The translations under genes and the position numbers were made by a program. Of a DNA stretch of 64,000 bases, positions 40,744-50,352 are shown in pieces (position 1 is the first letter of the stretch; every line of letters begins with the position of its first letter). The notes under the pieces are model-generated. The model saw only the letters and a program-made list of their open reading frames with translations, ran no database searches and was not told where the DNA came from. The stretch comes from Fabrea salina (taxonomy: Eukaryota > Ciliophora > Heterotrichea > Heterotrichida > Fabreidae). The stretch spans positions 1 through 64,000 of the forward strand of contig JALIHJ010000040.1 in NCBI GenBank assembly GCA_022984795.1, read 5' to 3'.

Positions 40744-42033
40744 TTAAAACTGCCTGACTATGCCTAAAACAATACTTGTGAAGCCCACTGCTGTGAGAAC
40801 TGATGCTGTAGTTATGATAGCTAAATTGGAAGGACTCGTCATAGGCTTCTGTGAAAGTTTGATGTAGAGCAATGCCGGAATAATGAGTCCCATCACAGCA
40901 GCACAAAAACCCCCCAACACACTAAACACAAAGTTAATGTCGGGGAAGAAAATAGCTACAAGCATAGTTACTCCTATAGTAGTCAAAGTAATAGCTGCGT
41001 GGAGCCAGGTGGGGGACCTGCCCTGGACCTTGAAAAACAGTTTTTCCATTGAAGAACGGCAGGGGTACAAGTTGATTATAATAGCCACAGTCATGGTTAA
41101 AGAAATCAGCACTCTGCCTACAACCATAGCCCAGTCGTTGTCAAAAATAGAGTGGCGCATCACTATGATGTTGGGGACACCGTTCAGAAAAGAAAGGTAG
41201 CCAAACAAAGACAGGATACTGAAAATCACCCCCATGATCATGATTGCTCGGAAAGCCACTTTGTCGATTCTGCGCTGGTTAGAGTTGTTGAGTTCGCCCT
41301 GGACTTTTGTAACGTTTTGGTGGCACAAGTAAGCAAACATCCCTAGAGCAAAGGCGTCGAAGAAGTTGATGTCTACAGCTGCATACTTAAGGTTGGAGTA
41401 GTCTCTTTTTTGGGCGTAGAAAGGGAACTCTACTATAACTACAATCATAACGTAAGTCAGGCAAATAACGTTGAAAAAAGCTTTGAACCTCAAAGCGCCT
41501 AAGTTCCTCAACAGACCAAAAGGAGCAATAACTGCACAATTTAATATTACTATAATCAAGTCCCTTTCTAAGATCCTTTCGAACTTTATGTTTAGTGAAG
41601 AAAACACAGTCGGCATAAGGAGTCCCACAATGATGTTCAAAGCAATGATCAGTCCCACTGCGTTAACAATAATCGCAATTTCCAAGAGAATGGCCCACCC
41701 CCTCCCCAACATGAACTCACACACTGAAGGGTAATGGAAGTTTTTGCACTTGAAAGCAGCCCTAGTAACTGTGATCAAACTGAAGTACATCAAGGCTCCA
41801 CAAAAAGCTATTATCGCTAGTCCCAAGAAGAGCCCAGCTTTTTGAAGCACTTGAGGAATTGCTAGGTAGCCTGCGCCCATTGCAGTGGAAGCAAGCATGA
41901 AGGTAGAGCCTCTCAAAGACCCTGACTTCATAGAAGAAAAGTACCTTTCTTTCCAAGGCCTCTTAACTCTCCTGTCTTCTTGATCCTCTGTGCTTTCCTC
42001 AAGTAGTGAAAATTCACCTTTGTTATTGGACAT
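40744..42033 (-). CDS. Amino acid/auxin permease family transporter (AAAP, SLC38/AVT-like)
   Basis: 429 residues with about 11 hydrophobic segments after a charged 40-residue cytosolic N-terminus. The first helix pair carries GSTFMLASTAMGAGYLAIP, the AAAP signature seen in vacuolar AVT and SLC38 transporters. It is probably a proton- or sodium-coupled amino-acid carrier at the plasma or a vacuolar membrane; substrate cannot be told. Placed between the deubiquitinase and VPS15 on the same strand, 41 nt after the VPS15 stop. Confidence 0.92.
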   Translation of the reverse strand: MSNNKGEFSLLEESTEDQEDRRVKRPWKERYFSSMKSGSLRGSTFMLASTAMGAGYLAIPQVLQKAGLFLGLAIIAFCGALMYFSLITVTRAAFKCKNFHYPSVCEFMLGRGWAILLEIAIIVNAVGLIIALNIIVGLLMPTVFSSLNIKFERILERDLIIVILNCAVIAPFGLLRNLGALRFKAFFNVICLTYVMIVVIVEFPFYAQKRDYSNLKYAAVDINFFDAFALGMFAYLCHQNVTKVQGELNNSNQRRIDKVAFRAIMIMGVIFSILSLFGYLSFLNGVPNIIVMRHSIFDNDWAMVVGRVLISLTMTVAIIINLYPCRSSMEKLFFKVQGRSPTWLHAAITLTTIGVTMLVAIFFPDINFVFSVLGGFCAAVMGLIIPALLYIKLSQKPMTSPSNLAIITTASVLTAVGFTSIVLGIVRQF

Positions 42034-42074
42034 TTATATCGTGTGATTAGAATCTACTCTCTAACAGTTATTTA

Positions 42075-45000
42075 TTAATTCCACACACGTATAGTGCCAT
42101 CTCTACTTGCAGAAAGCAAAAGAGAGTGTTTCTGCAGACTCACTATGCTTAAGTCAAGTACACAGTCTGTGTGAGCTGTTTTTCTGTGCAAAGGAATGTC
42201 TTCAAAGTCCCTTCTTTTGAGACTCGAGTGCAGGGGGTTGTATTGCACAGGCATTGAAGAAACTGGCCCTTCCTGGACTACCAAGAGGTCTGGCAGCATT
42301 TGGTAGTGGAAGTTGTTTCTGAAACTAGGGTCCTGCCCTATCAAAAAGGACTCCGAAGGCGACTGGAGGTCCCAGTACCTGATCATGCAGTCCTGTCCTC
42401 CTGAAAGCACAGTGCTTCCTTCTCCTATGACTTTCCTCACTGTGGAAGACTTTTCGTAACCCTTCCTTATTCTGTGACTGAAACCTGCCCAGTTCTGGAT
42501 CAAGTTTGTAGACTGCGAACTGTACTCACTGAACCTGCTCAAAAAGTTGCGCCGGAAAATGTCGTTGGGAGGCAGTTTGGGTTTATTGAAGAAGTACAAA
42601 GAATTCAAGGAAATGCAAGTTGAGGGTTCTTGTCTTAGGTAAGGCACTGACAAAGGACCTTCTGAGTCTTGAGTCATGTACATTGCAGGCCTTCCTGACT
42701 GGATCTCCCAAAGTATGACTTCTGAACCTGCAGAAGCAAGCATGTAAGGAACATTTTGGACTTCAGTGTTCAAAAACATACAGCGTTGATCTGGAGTGAA
42801 AGGCTGCATGCTGGAAATGCACTCTTCTTTCGAGTGCAAAAAACTAGCGCAAGAGGAGTGGAATCTCATGTCGTAAAGTAACAAGTACCCTGAAATGGTT
42901 CCTAAGGCTAGTAGTCTGGGGTCTGGTCCTTCGCACAAACAAGAGCATATTCCCCTTTGGGACCCTACTTCGTACTTGTGAAATAGTTGCTTGGTCCTGA
43001 GGTCCTGGAACTTTAAACAGCCTTTTTGAGTAACGTAGGCAAAAGTGTTAGCGTCAATAGCAACTACCTGAGAAATAGTTTCTGAACTGTGGAACGAGTG
43101 AACTTTTTCGAGAGTTTGGAGTGAAAAGGTTTGAATTTCATCCTCACAAGCAACTAAAAGCTGGTTTTCACACAAGGCAAGTCCACTGAATCTGTGTACA
43201 GGCTCTTTTATTCTTAGAGTCCACTTAGACTTTAAAGGGGAAAGTGTTTCTAGCTGCTTAAAGTCCCAAACTTTAACTGTTCCGTCTTTAGAAGCACTGA
43301 AAACTAGTTGTGCAGAGTCAACCACTTTTAAGTGGGTGACTGAGGCTTCGTGTTCATTGAGGCAAAGCTGGAACTTTCCTTGGAAGTTATACTTGTCCTG
43401 GGTACTTTGTCTGTTGGATTCTTTCTTTTCAAAAGCGCACTTAAAGTTGGCTTCTTGGTTTGCCTCGAACTCTCTAAGTTCTAGTTTTTGGTTTTTAGTT
43501 GGGGGTCTGACTAGGTAACTCTTTTCATTGCAGATTTTGCAGATAACTTCTAAGTGCTTGATAAAGTTCTTTTCAGTTTCAGTGAGTTCTAGAGTGTTTT
43601 TGAGTTTGAAGTCTTCTAAGGTCGACCTTTTGAAGGATTGTTGCAGGTGCGAATCAATGCAGTCGTTAGTAACTAAGTACAAACTCTTAACTGGAATAGT
43701 TATATAGGGTGAAATTAAGGGCCGCAGTATGCAGTAGTTGTCAATGGGGTCTAGAGTGGCAATGAGAGATTTGACCAGTTCGATTATTTCGGTTCTGATC
43801 CATTGGTTAGGGTGCAGAATGTAAACAATGGCTTTTTCCAAGAAACTCACAGGGGGTTTAGGGAGTCTCCTTACAGCTGACAAAGTGTAGTAAACAACCA
43901 TTTCGCTGTGACCCATAAGTCCGTCTTCTATGCAGGGGTAAATAGTTTCTACAAAAGCACTAGTGCTAATGGTATCCAGCAACTTAGGCAGCTGCTGCAA
44001 AATCAAAATCCGGTACAACTCGCCTTTGTTCAGCCAAGCTATAACTAAAGAGACTATTTTGTTGAGAGTGAACTTTTTGTCAAAGTGGGAACACAGTTCA
44101 GAAAAGTTAGAAAGCAGAATTTCTTGAAGCACTGAAGCGGGCCTAGCTACCAGCATGTCTTTGAACACTCCTACAATCTTGTCAAAGAACTTTTCTAACT
44201 CTGCTTCGTAAGGGTCCAAACTAACTCCTGCTTGCTTCCTTGAGTACCTACTTAACTCTATGAACTTCTTTCCTAGCTTTACGCACTGTGGAAGGTTCTC
44301 AGCCAAAGCACACTTGACCCACTCACTTTCGTCATTTTTAAGCACGTTGATAGAAGGCCAAATGTAGTCTTCAAAGATAGAAGAGTCTTTGGAAGAAAGC
44401 GAAGTTATCTTGTTGAGAATCTCTAAAGTGGCTTTGAAGGCAGCTACTTTCACGTGGTACCTTTCTTCCTTGGTCGTGAGTATAGCTACTAAGTAAGGAA
44501 GTATGTAGTGGAGTTTTGTGAGGTCAGGCAGCAGTACTCCTAGTTCTTTAAGGCACTCCACAGCTTTGAGTCTGCTTGAAGGAACTTTAGTGTTTCTGAT
44601 TGAAGAAGCCAAAAGTGGAGTGAGCACTGAAAGTTCTTGGTAGTTGTCTACCCTTTCTTTGAGTTCCTTAAGATTAGAAGCTACGTAGTATATTCTTGAG
44701 TCGGCAGTGGCTAGGTCTCTTGTTTGAACTACTCTTTTGACAAAAGGGTAAAGCACTTCCTGAGTGGTTTTTGGAATGATTTCAGTTTTAAAAGCTTCCT
44801 CAACAGCTTGGATGTCTATTCTTTCAAAGGGATTTAGAGCCAGCATCTTTTTCAGGAGCTCCTTGATTTGGGGGTCAGATACTCCTGAAAGTACGTTGTC
44901 TAGTGAGTTCTCTCCGCGTCTGTAAGCCAACAACTGAGCAAGTGTAAAGGTAGCAATGCCTTCTTGAAACAACTCAGCAATCACACACCCCAAAGAAAAA

Positions 45001-45671
45001 ATGTCCATACTAAAAGCGACTTCTCCTCCCTCAACTACTTTTTCTTTAGCAATGAACCTTTCTGGAGCTAAGTTGCACTTTTCTAGTTTCGACCGAGTGA
45101 AGAAGCACTTGTAAGCAGTCATGTCACCTTCTGCAATGTAAGTAGGCTTGAAAAAAAAAGATATGTCTGACAAAAATACCCAATTCCAGGAAGTAACTAA
45201 AAAGTTCTCAGACTTGATGTCTCCGTGGGCAAATCCTTGAGAGTGCAACTGCTTCACAGCTGCTACCATTTGGAAGGCCAACCACTTCTTTTCAGTGGAA
45301 CTCAGAAAAGGAGGCCTAATTATTTTTTGGTACAGTGTTGTTTCAAAGTACTGTCTAATAAGTATTCCTGCCTTTTGGGTTTCTATACAGTCGTTCAGCA
45401 AAACGTTAGGCTGTGACTTAATGCTAAAAGTACCCTGCAGTTGCGAAACGATGTTTTTGTAGTCTGAAAGGTCTGAGTCAAAATCTGAGTTCCTTTTAAT
45501 ATAAACTTTAGCAATCACGATGGTTCTAGGCTGTTCAAGGAAGCACTTTAGTGACTTAAACAACTTGCTGGATGCTATAGGTTCCCCTTCAGGGGACAAA
45601 CTAGGAGTTTCCAACAGCAAAGAGTGCACGTCTCCCGTTGGGCCTTGGGCGTAAGCTACTTGGTTCCCCAT
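42075..45671 (-). CDS. VPS15: VPS15 (PIK3R4) regulatory kinase of class III PI3K
   Basis: 1,198 residues. Scaffold and pseudo/protein kinase that activates VPS34 in autophagy and endosomal sorting. The start MGNQVAYAQG fits N-myristoylation, as in all VPS15. The kinase domain (~25-310) has HGDIKSENFLV (~146) and SDISFFF in place of DFG. HEAT repeats cover ~330-690. A C-terminal WD40 propeller runs from about 767 (VTHLKVVDSAQLVFSASKDG) to LSASRDGTIRVWN at the end. Domain order, myristoylation site and length are diagnostic. The missing DFG is characteristic of this family. Confidence 0.96.
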   Translation of the reverse strand: MGNQVAYAQGPTGDVHSLLLETPSLSPEGEPIASSKLFKSLKCFLEQPRTIVIAKVYIKRNSDFDSDLSDYKNIVSQLQGTFSIKSQPNVLLNDCIETQKAGILIRQYFETTLYQKIIRPPFLSSTEKKWLAFQMVAAVKQLHSQGFAHGDIKSENFLVTSWNWVFLSDISFFFKPTYIAEGDMTAYKCFFTRSKLEKCNLAPERFIAKEKVVEGGEVAFSMDIFSLGCVIAELFQEGIATFTLAQLLAYRRGENSLDNVLSGVSDPQIKELLKKMLALNPFERIDIQAVEEAFKTEIIPKTTQEVLYPFVKRVVQTRDLATADSRIYYVASNLKELKERVDNYQELSVLTPLLASSIRNTKVPSSRLKAVECLKELGVLLPDLTKLHYILPYLVAILTTKEERYHVKVAAFKATLEILNKITSLSSKDSSIFEDYIWPSINVLKNDESEWVKCALAENLPQCVKLGKKFIELSRYSRKQAGVSLDPYEAELEKFFDKIVGVFKDMLVARPASVLQEILLSNFSELCSHFDKKFTLNKIVSLVIAWLNKGELYRILILQQLPKLLDTISTSAFVETIYPCIEDGLMGHSEMVVYYTLSAVRRLPKPPVSFLEKAIVYILHPNQWIRTEIIELVKSLIATLDPIDNYCILRPLISPYITIPVKSLYLVTNDCIDSHLQQSFKRSTLEDFKLKNTLELTETEKNFIKHLEVICKICNEKSYLVRPPTKNQKLELREFEANQEANFKCAFEKKESNRQSTQDKYNFQGKFQLCLNEHEASVTHLKVVDSAQLVFSASKDGTVKVWDFKQLETLSPLKSKWTLRIKEPVHRFSGLALCENQLLVACEDEIQTFSLQTLEKVHSFHSSETISQVVAIDANTFAYVTQKGCLKFQDLRTKQLFHKYEVGSQRGICSCLCEGPDPRLLALGTISGYLLLYDMRFHSSCASFLHSKEECISSMQPFTPDQRCMFLNTEVQNVPYMLASAGSEVILWEIQSGRPAMYMTQDSEGPLSVPYLRQEPSTCISLNSLYFFNKPKLPPNDIFRRNFLSRFSEYSSQSTNLIQNWAGFSHRIRKGYEKSSTVRKVIGEGSTVLSGGQDCMIRYWDLQSPSESFLIGQDPSFRNNFHYQMLPDLLVVQEGPVSSMPVQYNPLHSSLKRRDFEDIPLHRKTAHTDCVLDLSIVSLQKHSLLLSASRDGTIRVWN

Positions 45672-45683
45672 AATTTATTATAA

Positions 45684-47213
45684 CTAATAGTATAGTTCAG
45701 CTTCTGTTTCCTTTTCAGGAGGCCACCAACCTGTGTAAACTCTGCGGAGTCCTCTTTTAGCGCCTTCCCACAAGTCAAATTCTAGGTTAAAGATCTTTTT
45801 GCTTCCTTGCATTTTGATTGGAAGAATCAACCGCTTAGGGTGTTTGAAGATCATTACAAACCGAGACTCGTTAGGCTCCCTTAGATCTTCTTCAGGCCAA
45901 GCTTCAAGGTACTCCTCGTGTGTCATGCAGTCAACCATTTCAACTCTTCCCAGAAGCACACCTGTTGGGTACCTGTTGGGAAACTCAGGCCTTTCGTTTC
46001 CGTAGAACTCTGAGTACATGTCCTGTACTTCCTTGACTTCTTCTTCAGTGGGTCTTCTAGCACTTGCGTGTATCCACAAGGGTCCTCTGTGCTCAGTACT
46101 CCAGTTGCGTCCTTCAACTCTTTTGAAGCCCTCAATCACAAGCGAAGCCCAAGGCTGGTGCATGGTTAAGCAATGACGCTTGTCGTCACTTTCCTTGAAA
46201 ACCAAGGGTTCGTGCATTTTAGGCTTTTTTACTGAGAACTCTAGGTTTTCAAAGGGATCTTCGTGCTGGATAACTGAGTGTTTGGGCTGCAAAGGTTTTT
46301 CTTTGGGTACCTCTTGTTTGAGCTTAGCCATCACATGCTCGTAAATAGCTTTGGCCCTTCCGGACAAGTCGTCTGGCTGCAGGTTTCTAGAAGCCGAAGT
46401 AAAAAACTTAGCAGCGTCTTCTTTGCTTTTTTTGGTGTCTTCGGCAATGTACTGTTGGTTGCCAATATCAGCTGAAACTCCTCCAGAAGAAAGGTCCACT
46501 TGCACGCGGATTTGACTAGAGGCTTGTTGTTGGCGTTTTTTTTGTTGTTCGCCCAGTTGCCTGGCTTTTTCTCTGTCTTCAGGACTGAGCCAAGTGTTTT
46601 CTGCAATTTCAAACCAATCAGTTTGATCGTCAATGATTCCTAGTCTTTCTTCTGAGGTTCTGTCGAAGTTCAGTAGTTTGTTTTTGTGGGAAATAGCTTG
46701 TGTGTAGGTTTCGGTGTCGGGGATTGTTGGAGGCACTTCTCCTTTAGGCAGCACTATGTGTCCGCAAAACATGCAGGGTCCTCTTCCTTCCTTTGCGCAA
46801 ACTATTTTACCACAAGCCAGACAGTTGCCTACTAGCTCGTGCTCAGTTGCCATGCAGTAGCACTTTTCCTTAGAAGTAAAAGCTGGAGCGTTGAGTCCTT
46901 TTCTGAGGCTGGCTAGGTTCTTTTTGTTCACTTCTATCTTAACACCTTTCTTTTTCTTCGACTTGGTTTTGACTCCGAACTTCTTGCTGATAAACTCCTC
47001 AATGAAGTTCAGTTTTTTAGCTCTTAAGATAAAAGCAGCCTGTGAAGTGTCTTGACTTTCAACTCCTAAGATTTCGTGCAGTTCTTTTTTAGCTGACTCA
47101 GGACTAGAAATGCTAAGTAAGTAGTTGGTCATATCTTTGATTATGTGGGGGTCACTTATGTCCCTCAGCAGATCTGACATCTGAGAATGAGTCCAAGAGT
47201 TCACATCTTCCAT
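45684..47213 (-). CDS. TRIP4: TRIP4 / activating signal cointegrator 1 (ASC-1)
   Basis: 509 residues. Component of the ASC-1 complex that acts in transcriptional coactivation and in disassembly of stalled, collided ribosomes. Seen: an N-terminal helical domain; a C4-type zinc finger (~116-152, CYCMATEHELVGNCLACGK then CMFCG) in the place it occupies in TRIP4; a disordered middle; and a C-terminal ASCH domain (~346-460, CLTMHQPWASLVIEG ... GPLWIHASARRP). Human TRIP4 has 581 residues with the same order. Twelve nt upstream of the VPS15 start and eight nt downstream of the importin stop. Confidence 0.95.
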   Translation of the reverse strand: MEDVNSWTHSQMSDLLRDISDPHIIKDMTNYLLSISSPESAKKELHEILGVESQDTSQAAFILRAKKLNFIEEFISKKFGVKTKSKKKKGVKIEVNKKNLASLRKGLNAPAFTSKEKCYCMATEHELVGNCLACGKIVCAKEGRGPCMFCGHIVLPKGEVPPTIPDTETYTQAISHKNKLLNFDRTSEERLGIIDDQTDWFEIAENTWLSPEDREKARQLGEQQKKRQQQASSQIRVQVDLSSGGVSADIGNQQYIAEDTKKSKEDAAKFFTSASRNLQPDDLSGRAKAIYEHVMAKLKQEVPKEKPLQPKHSVIQHEDPFENLEFSVKKPKMHEPLVFKESDDKRHCLTMHQPWASLVIEGFKRVEGRNWSTEHRGPLWIHASARRPTEEEVKEVQDMYSEFYGNERPEFPNRYPTGVLLGRVEMVDCMTHEEYLEAWPEEDLREPNESRFVMIFKHPKRLILPIKMQGSKKIFNLEFDLWEGAKRGLRRVYTGWWPPEKETEAELYY

Positions 47214-47221
47214 TTTTTACA

Positions 47222-49792
47222 CTATCCACTAGCAGGTCTAGCAAGTAAGTTTTGACTGAGTTCTTCGAATTTCTGTGCTTCTTCTTGACTTAAGTAGTTC
47301 TTGAAGTCCACTCCTCTTGCTTTTAACTCGTTCAGTTTAACTTTGAAAAGCACCACTAAGTTAGAGTTCACTTTGGAGTCGCTGGCCATTATGTTGATAC
47401 GTCTGCTGCTGGGGGCCATCTGGGAAGAGGTAGGTTTGCGAGTTGTGTGTTTCTGTAAAGGAACTTGTGTGGAGAAAGAGTAGTTTTCTACGTAAGGAAC
47501 AGTGCAGCTGTAAATCAAAGAAGAATACTGCTGCATAGTGTTAGTGCTTAAGTAAGGCAGAGCTTGGAGTAAGGCTGCACAGTTAAGTTTTTTGTGGTGG
47601 GGAGACATAATGCAGGTCATAGCTTCCAACCAACTTTCTATTTTCACTTGGGATAAAAACTCCAGAGACTGCAAAACGCACCTGTTAACAATAAACACAG
47701 AACTAAGCACACAAAGAGTGCAGTAGTAGTCCGACCTAGGAATGCAGAGGTACTTGGCTATATCACAAAAGTAAGGGTACAACAAGTCTTCCTGCACCAA
47801 AGACACTCCTACCAACAAAGCCATAGAAACTCCGTCTTGTTCTGGGTTTCCAGTTAAGCGAGTGATGGGGAATACCCATTTAGCAATAAACTCAGAAACT
47901 TCTTTGGAGGGTTTGTTGGAGTAAAGGTACAAAAGCATGTACTCCTCCAGAATCTTCACACAAACTCCTTTTTTCTTGTCTTCAGGGTTGAGGTACTCAA
48001 GCAACTTTTCTATGTAAGGAAGGTTCTCGGAAACTGCTTCCATGTTGGCTAAAACGAAGTGCCACAGAAAGTAAAAAGACATGCTTTGGCTCTTAGGCAA
48101 GTGGTACCCTAGAAAGGAAGCGCAAGCCTGAATCACCAAACTGTCTTCTGAGTAAACAACTACTAGTCCTTCAAACATGTCTATGAGTGCTGTAGTTACC
48201 ATTTCTGAGTCACTAAAAATGATTTCGCCTAGTCCGCAGGTTTGGAACGCTGAAAGCAGTTCAGGGTTTTTCTGGTGGGTGGTTTTGTCAATTAACGCTG
48301 AAATCAAAGAAACAAGGTGCCAAACTACCTGGGGCATGCTTACTTGTTTGATGAGTTGGAAGATGTCTCCTGAAAACTCTTGAAGTACACTAAAGCAAAG
48401 CTCCTCAGGCAAATTTTGGTATAAAAGTTCTTTTAAAGTCAAACAGCATTCATACACAACGTAAACGTTTCCTTGGGACCTAATGTTTTTGATGACTTGG
48501 TATACTTTTTTGTAGTCGGTGATATGAGCACTCCACTTTCTAACTATCCACAAAACGTCTATAAAAGCAACTGACTTTTGGTACCCTTCAAGCTGGACTT
48601 GCCCTAACTGGTCTAGAACTTGGTCAAGGGTGACAGGAAGTTGATTCTGTGCGACCTTTGGCACTGTGCCTATTAAGGAGCACACTGCGTGACTTTTGGG
48701 GAAAGGCAAACTAGGAATGGCTTGAAGCAAGTTAGGAACATGCGAAAGCATTTCAGGGTACACTTCTAGCAAAGCGTTAATGAGCTTGCGGAAGTGGTCT
48801 TCTTCTTGTGAAACTTCAAGAAAGGCGTTGGGGTCTTCAGTCCACTCTTCCCACTTGCTAGCCCAACTAGGTTGTTCCAAACACTTTTCTAAAAGCCATT
48901 CTTTGTTGGGTTGGATTAGTTTTTGCGATTCTTCGTTAGAGATAATCATGTCTCTGATGTTGTTGCAAGCTTGCTTGAGCAAACTAACTTGGGAAGGACT
49001 TGAAGCTTGGAGTTCAGCTATGATTTTGCAGTTGAGTTCCATGTACTGCTGAAGGACTTCTCCAGAAAACACTTGTGGAAACGAGCTGTCTATGAAGTTA
49101 AACCCTTTTAAAATAGCAGTGAGTGAGTCTTCTCCCCCTTCGGTGTACAGGATTTGTTTGGCCTTTGCAAGCATCTGACTTAGGAGTTCTACGTCGCACA
49201 AAACTGTCATTATTTTAAGAATAGCTTTGTCAAGCAGTAAGTGGTGTGTGTTGTTCCAGGCAAACCTCAGACTAGGCAAGAGTTTTTCTGCAAGCTGTTT
49301 GAAAAGTTCTCTTTTTTGGCGCAATCGTTTTTTCATCTGAACTTTAAGGATTAAGTTGAGTAGCTTTAAGTACTCAGAGGTGGGGTTGCCTACGTTCTGC
49401 ACAAGGAGTTCTACTAACTGGGGCCATTGATCGTAAAAGTGGGTTTGGGAAACAGTGCCAGCACTGATCATAAAGAGCTCTGAAAGGGTAGGGTCTGTTT
49501 CAGGGTTGAAAAACAGTTTGTCCACAAGGATTTCTTTGATTCTTTGTTTTTCTGGTTCAGGAATAGGAGTAGGCTTGGACTTAGACCCTACTACGTGGAA
49601 TTGACGCATTAACACATTTTTCAAGTAAAGCAGGGCTGAAAGTTTGGCTGTGGGGTTCTGAGTGGTTTGGTAAAGCTCTAGAAGACTTATAGCAAAGCCT
49701 GGCTTAGGTTCCTGAGCTGAAAGGTAATTTTGAGCAGGCTCTCTGATTTGCGGGTTGGGGTCTAGTGTGCTTAGCAGGGTGTTTTCGTCCAT
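47222..49792 (-). CDS. Importin-beta family karyopherin (importin-7/8-like)
   Basis: 856 residues of HEAT-repeat solenoid. The N-terminus LLSTLDPNPQIREPAQNYLS and the following helices (SALLYLKNVLMRQF, PIPEPEKQRIKEILVD) match the Ran-binding importin N domain of the importin-7/8 and CSE1 group. It carries cargo through nuclear pores under RanGTP control. It is shorter than human importin-7 (1,038), and the acidic C-terminal loop is not obvious. I assign the family with confidence but not the exact member. TAG stop; its ATG is 11 nt from the divergent coiled-coil gene. Confidence 0.85.
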   Translation of the reverse strand: MDENTLLSTLDPNPQIREPAQNYLSAQEPKPGFAISLLELYQTTQNPTAKLSALLYLKNVLMRQFHVVGSKSKPTPIPEPEKQRIKEILVDKLFFNPETDPTLSELFMISAGTVSQTHFYDQWPQLVELLVQNVGNPTSEYLKLLNLILKVQMKKRLRQKRELFKQLAEKLLPSLRFAWNNTHHLLLDKAILKIMTVLCDVELLSQMLAKAKQILYTEGGEDSLTAILKGFNFIDSSFPQVFSGEVLQQYMELNCKIIAELQASSPSQVSLLKQACNNIRDMIISNEESQKLIQPNKEWLLEKCLEQPSWASKWEEWTEDPNAFLEVSQEEDHFRKLINALLEVYPEMLSHVPNLLQAIPSLPFPKSHAVCSLIGTVPKVAQNQLPVTLDQVLDQLGQVQLEGYQKSVAFIDVLWIVRKWSAHITDYKKVYQVIKNIRSQGNVYVVYECCLTLKELLYQNLPEELCFSVLQEFSGDIFQLIKQVSMPQVVWHLVSLISALIDKTTHQKNPELLSAFQTCGLGEIIFSDSEMVTTALIDMFEGLVVVYSEDSLVIQACASFLGYHLPKSQSMSFYFLWHFVLANMEAVSENLPYIEKLLEYLNPEDKKKGVCVKILEEYMLLYLYSNKPSKEVSEFIAKWVFPITRLTGNPEQDGVSMALLVGVSLVQEDLLYPYFCDIAKYLCIPRSDYYCTLCVLSSVFIVNRCVLQSLEFLSQVKIESWLEAMTCIMSPHHKKLNCAALLQALPYLSTNTMQQYSSLIYSCTVPYVENYSFSTQVPLQKHTTRKPTSSQMAPSSRRINIMASDSKVNSNLVVLFKVKLNELKARGVDFKNYLSQEEAQKFEELSQNLLARPASG

Positions 49793-49803
49793 TTTGGAAT
49801 ATA

Positions 49804-50352
49804 ATGAGTTTAGATCAAGCTGCTAGGTCTGGTTATGAAAAGATCCGCAAAGAACTCATCCAAAAGGTCCAAGAAAAAGAAACAGCAATAAAAACCAAAA
49901 AAGACTTAACTAGTCAAAAAGAAACTAAGTTGTTAGAATGCGAAGCCTTTGAAAAGAAACTCCATGTTATGAAGCAAGAAATAGAAGCTTTTGAACTCAG
50001 TAAACTAAGCATTGAAGAAGAAACTAAGTCTTTAGAGTCTGAGATCCACAGTTGCAGAACCAAAAAGGAAGAACTGACTAAATGCTACCAGCAAGAAAAA
50101 GACGTTTGGTCTAGAGAATACAAGTACACAGTTGAACAAAGCGAACAAAGAATTCGGGAAACCCAAGAAGAAGTAAGTCACCAAGAAAACAACTTACAAC
50201 AACTAAGAACTAGGGTTGAAGAACTCAAGAAACTCCTTGAAGACAAGCAGAGAGAACACGACTTTTACGAAAAAGAAACTAGAGAACTCCGAGAAGCCCA
50301 GTTAAAAGCAATAGAAGAACTTGAATATGAAGTTGATTTAATGATTCCTTAG
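49804..50352 (+). CDS. Short coiled-coil protein, unknown function
   Basis: 182 residues starting MSLDQAARSGYEK. From residue ~15 to 175 it is one continuous, highly charged coiled coil. I recognise no family. An upstream in-frame extension is open (MCLAGCF...), but it would lie inside the importin coding region, so the ATG at 49804 is preferred. Its TAG stop overlaps the RRP40 TAA by four bases. Neighbourhood (SF-assemblin, other coiled coils) suggests a cytoskeletal or cortical protein. Confidence 0.75.
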   Translation: MSLDQAARSGYEKIRKELIQKVQEKETAIKTKKDLTSQKETKLLECEAFEKKLHVMKQEIEAFELSKLSIEEETKSLESEIHSCRTKKEELTKCYQQEKDVWSREYKYTVEQSEQRIRETQEEVSHQENNLQQLRTRVEELKKLLEDKQREHDFYEKETRELREAQLKAIEELEYEVDLMIP

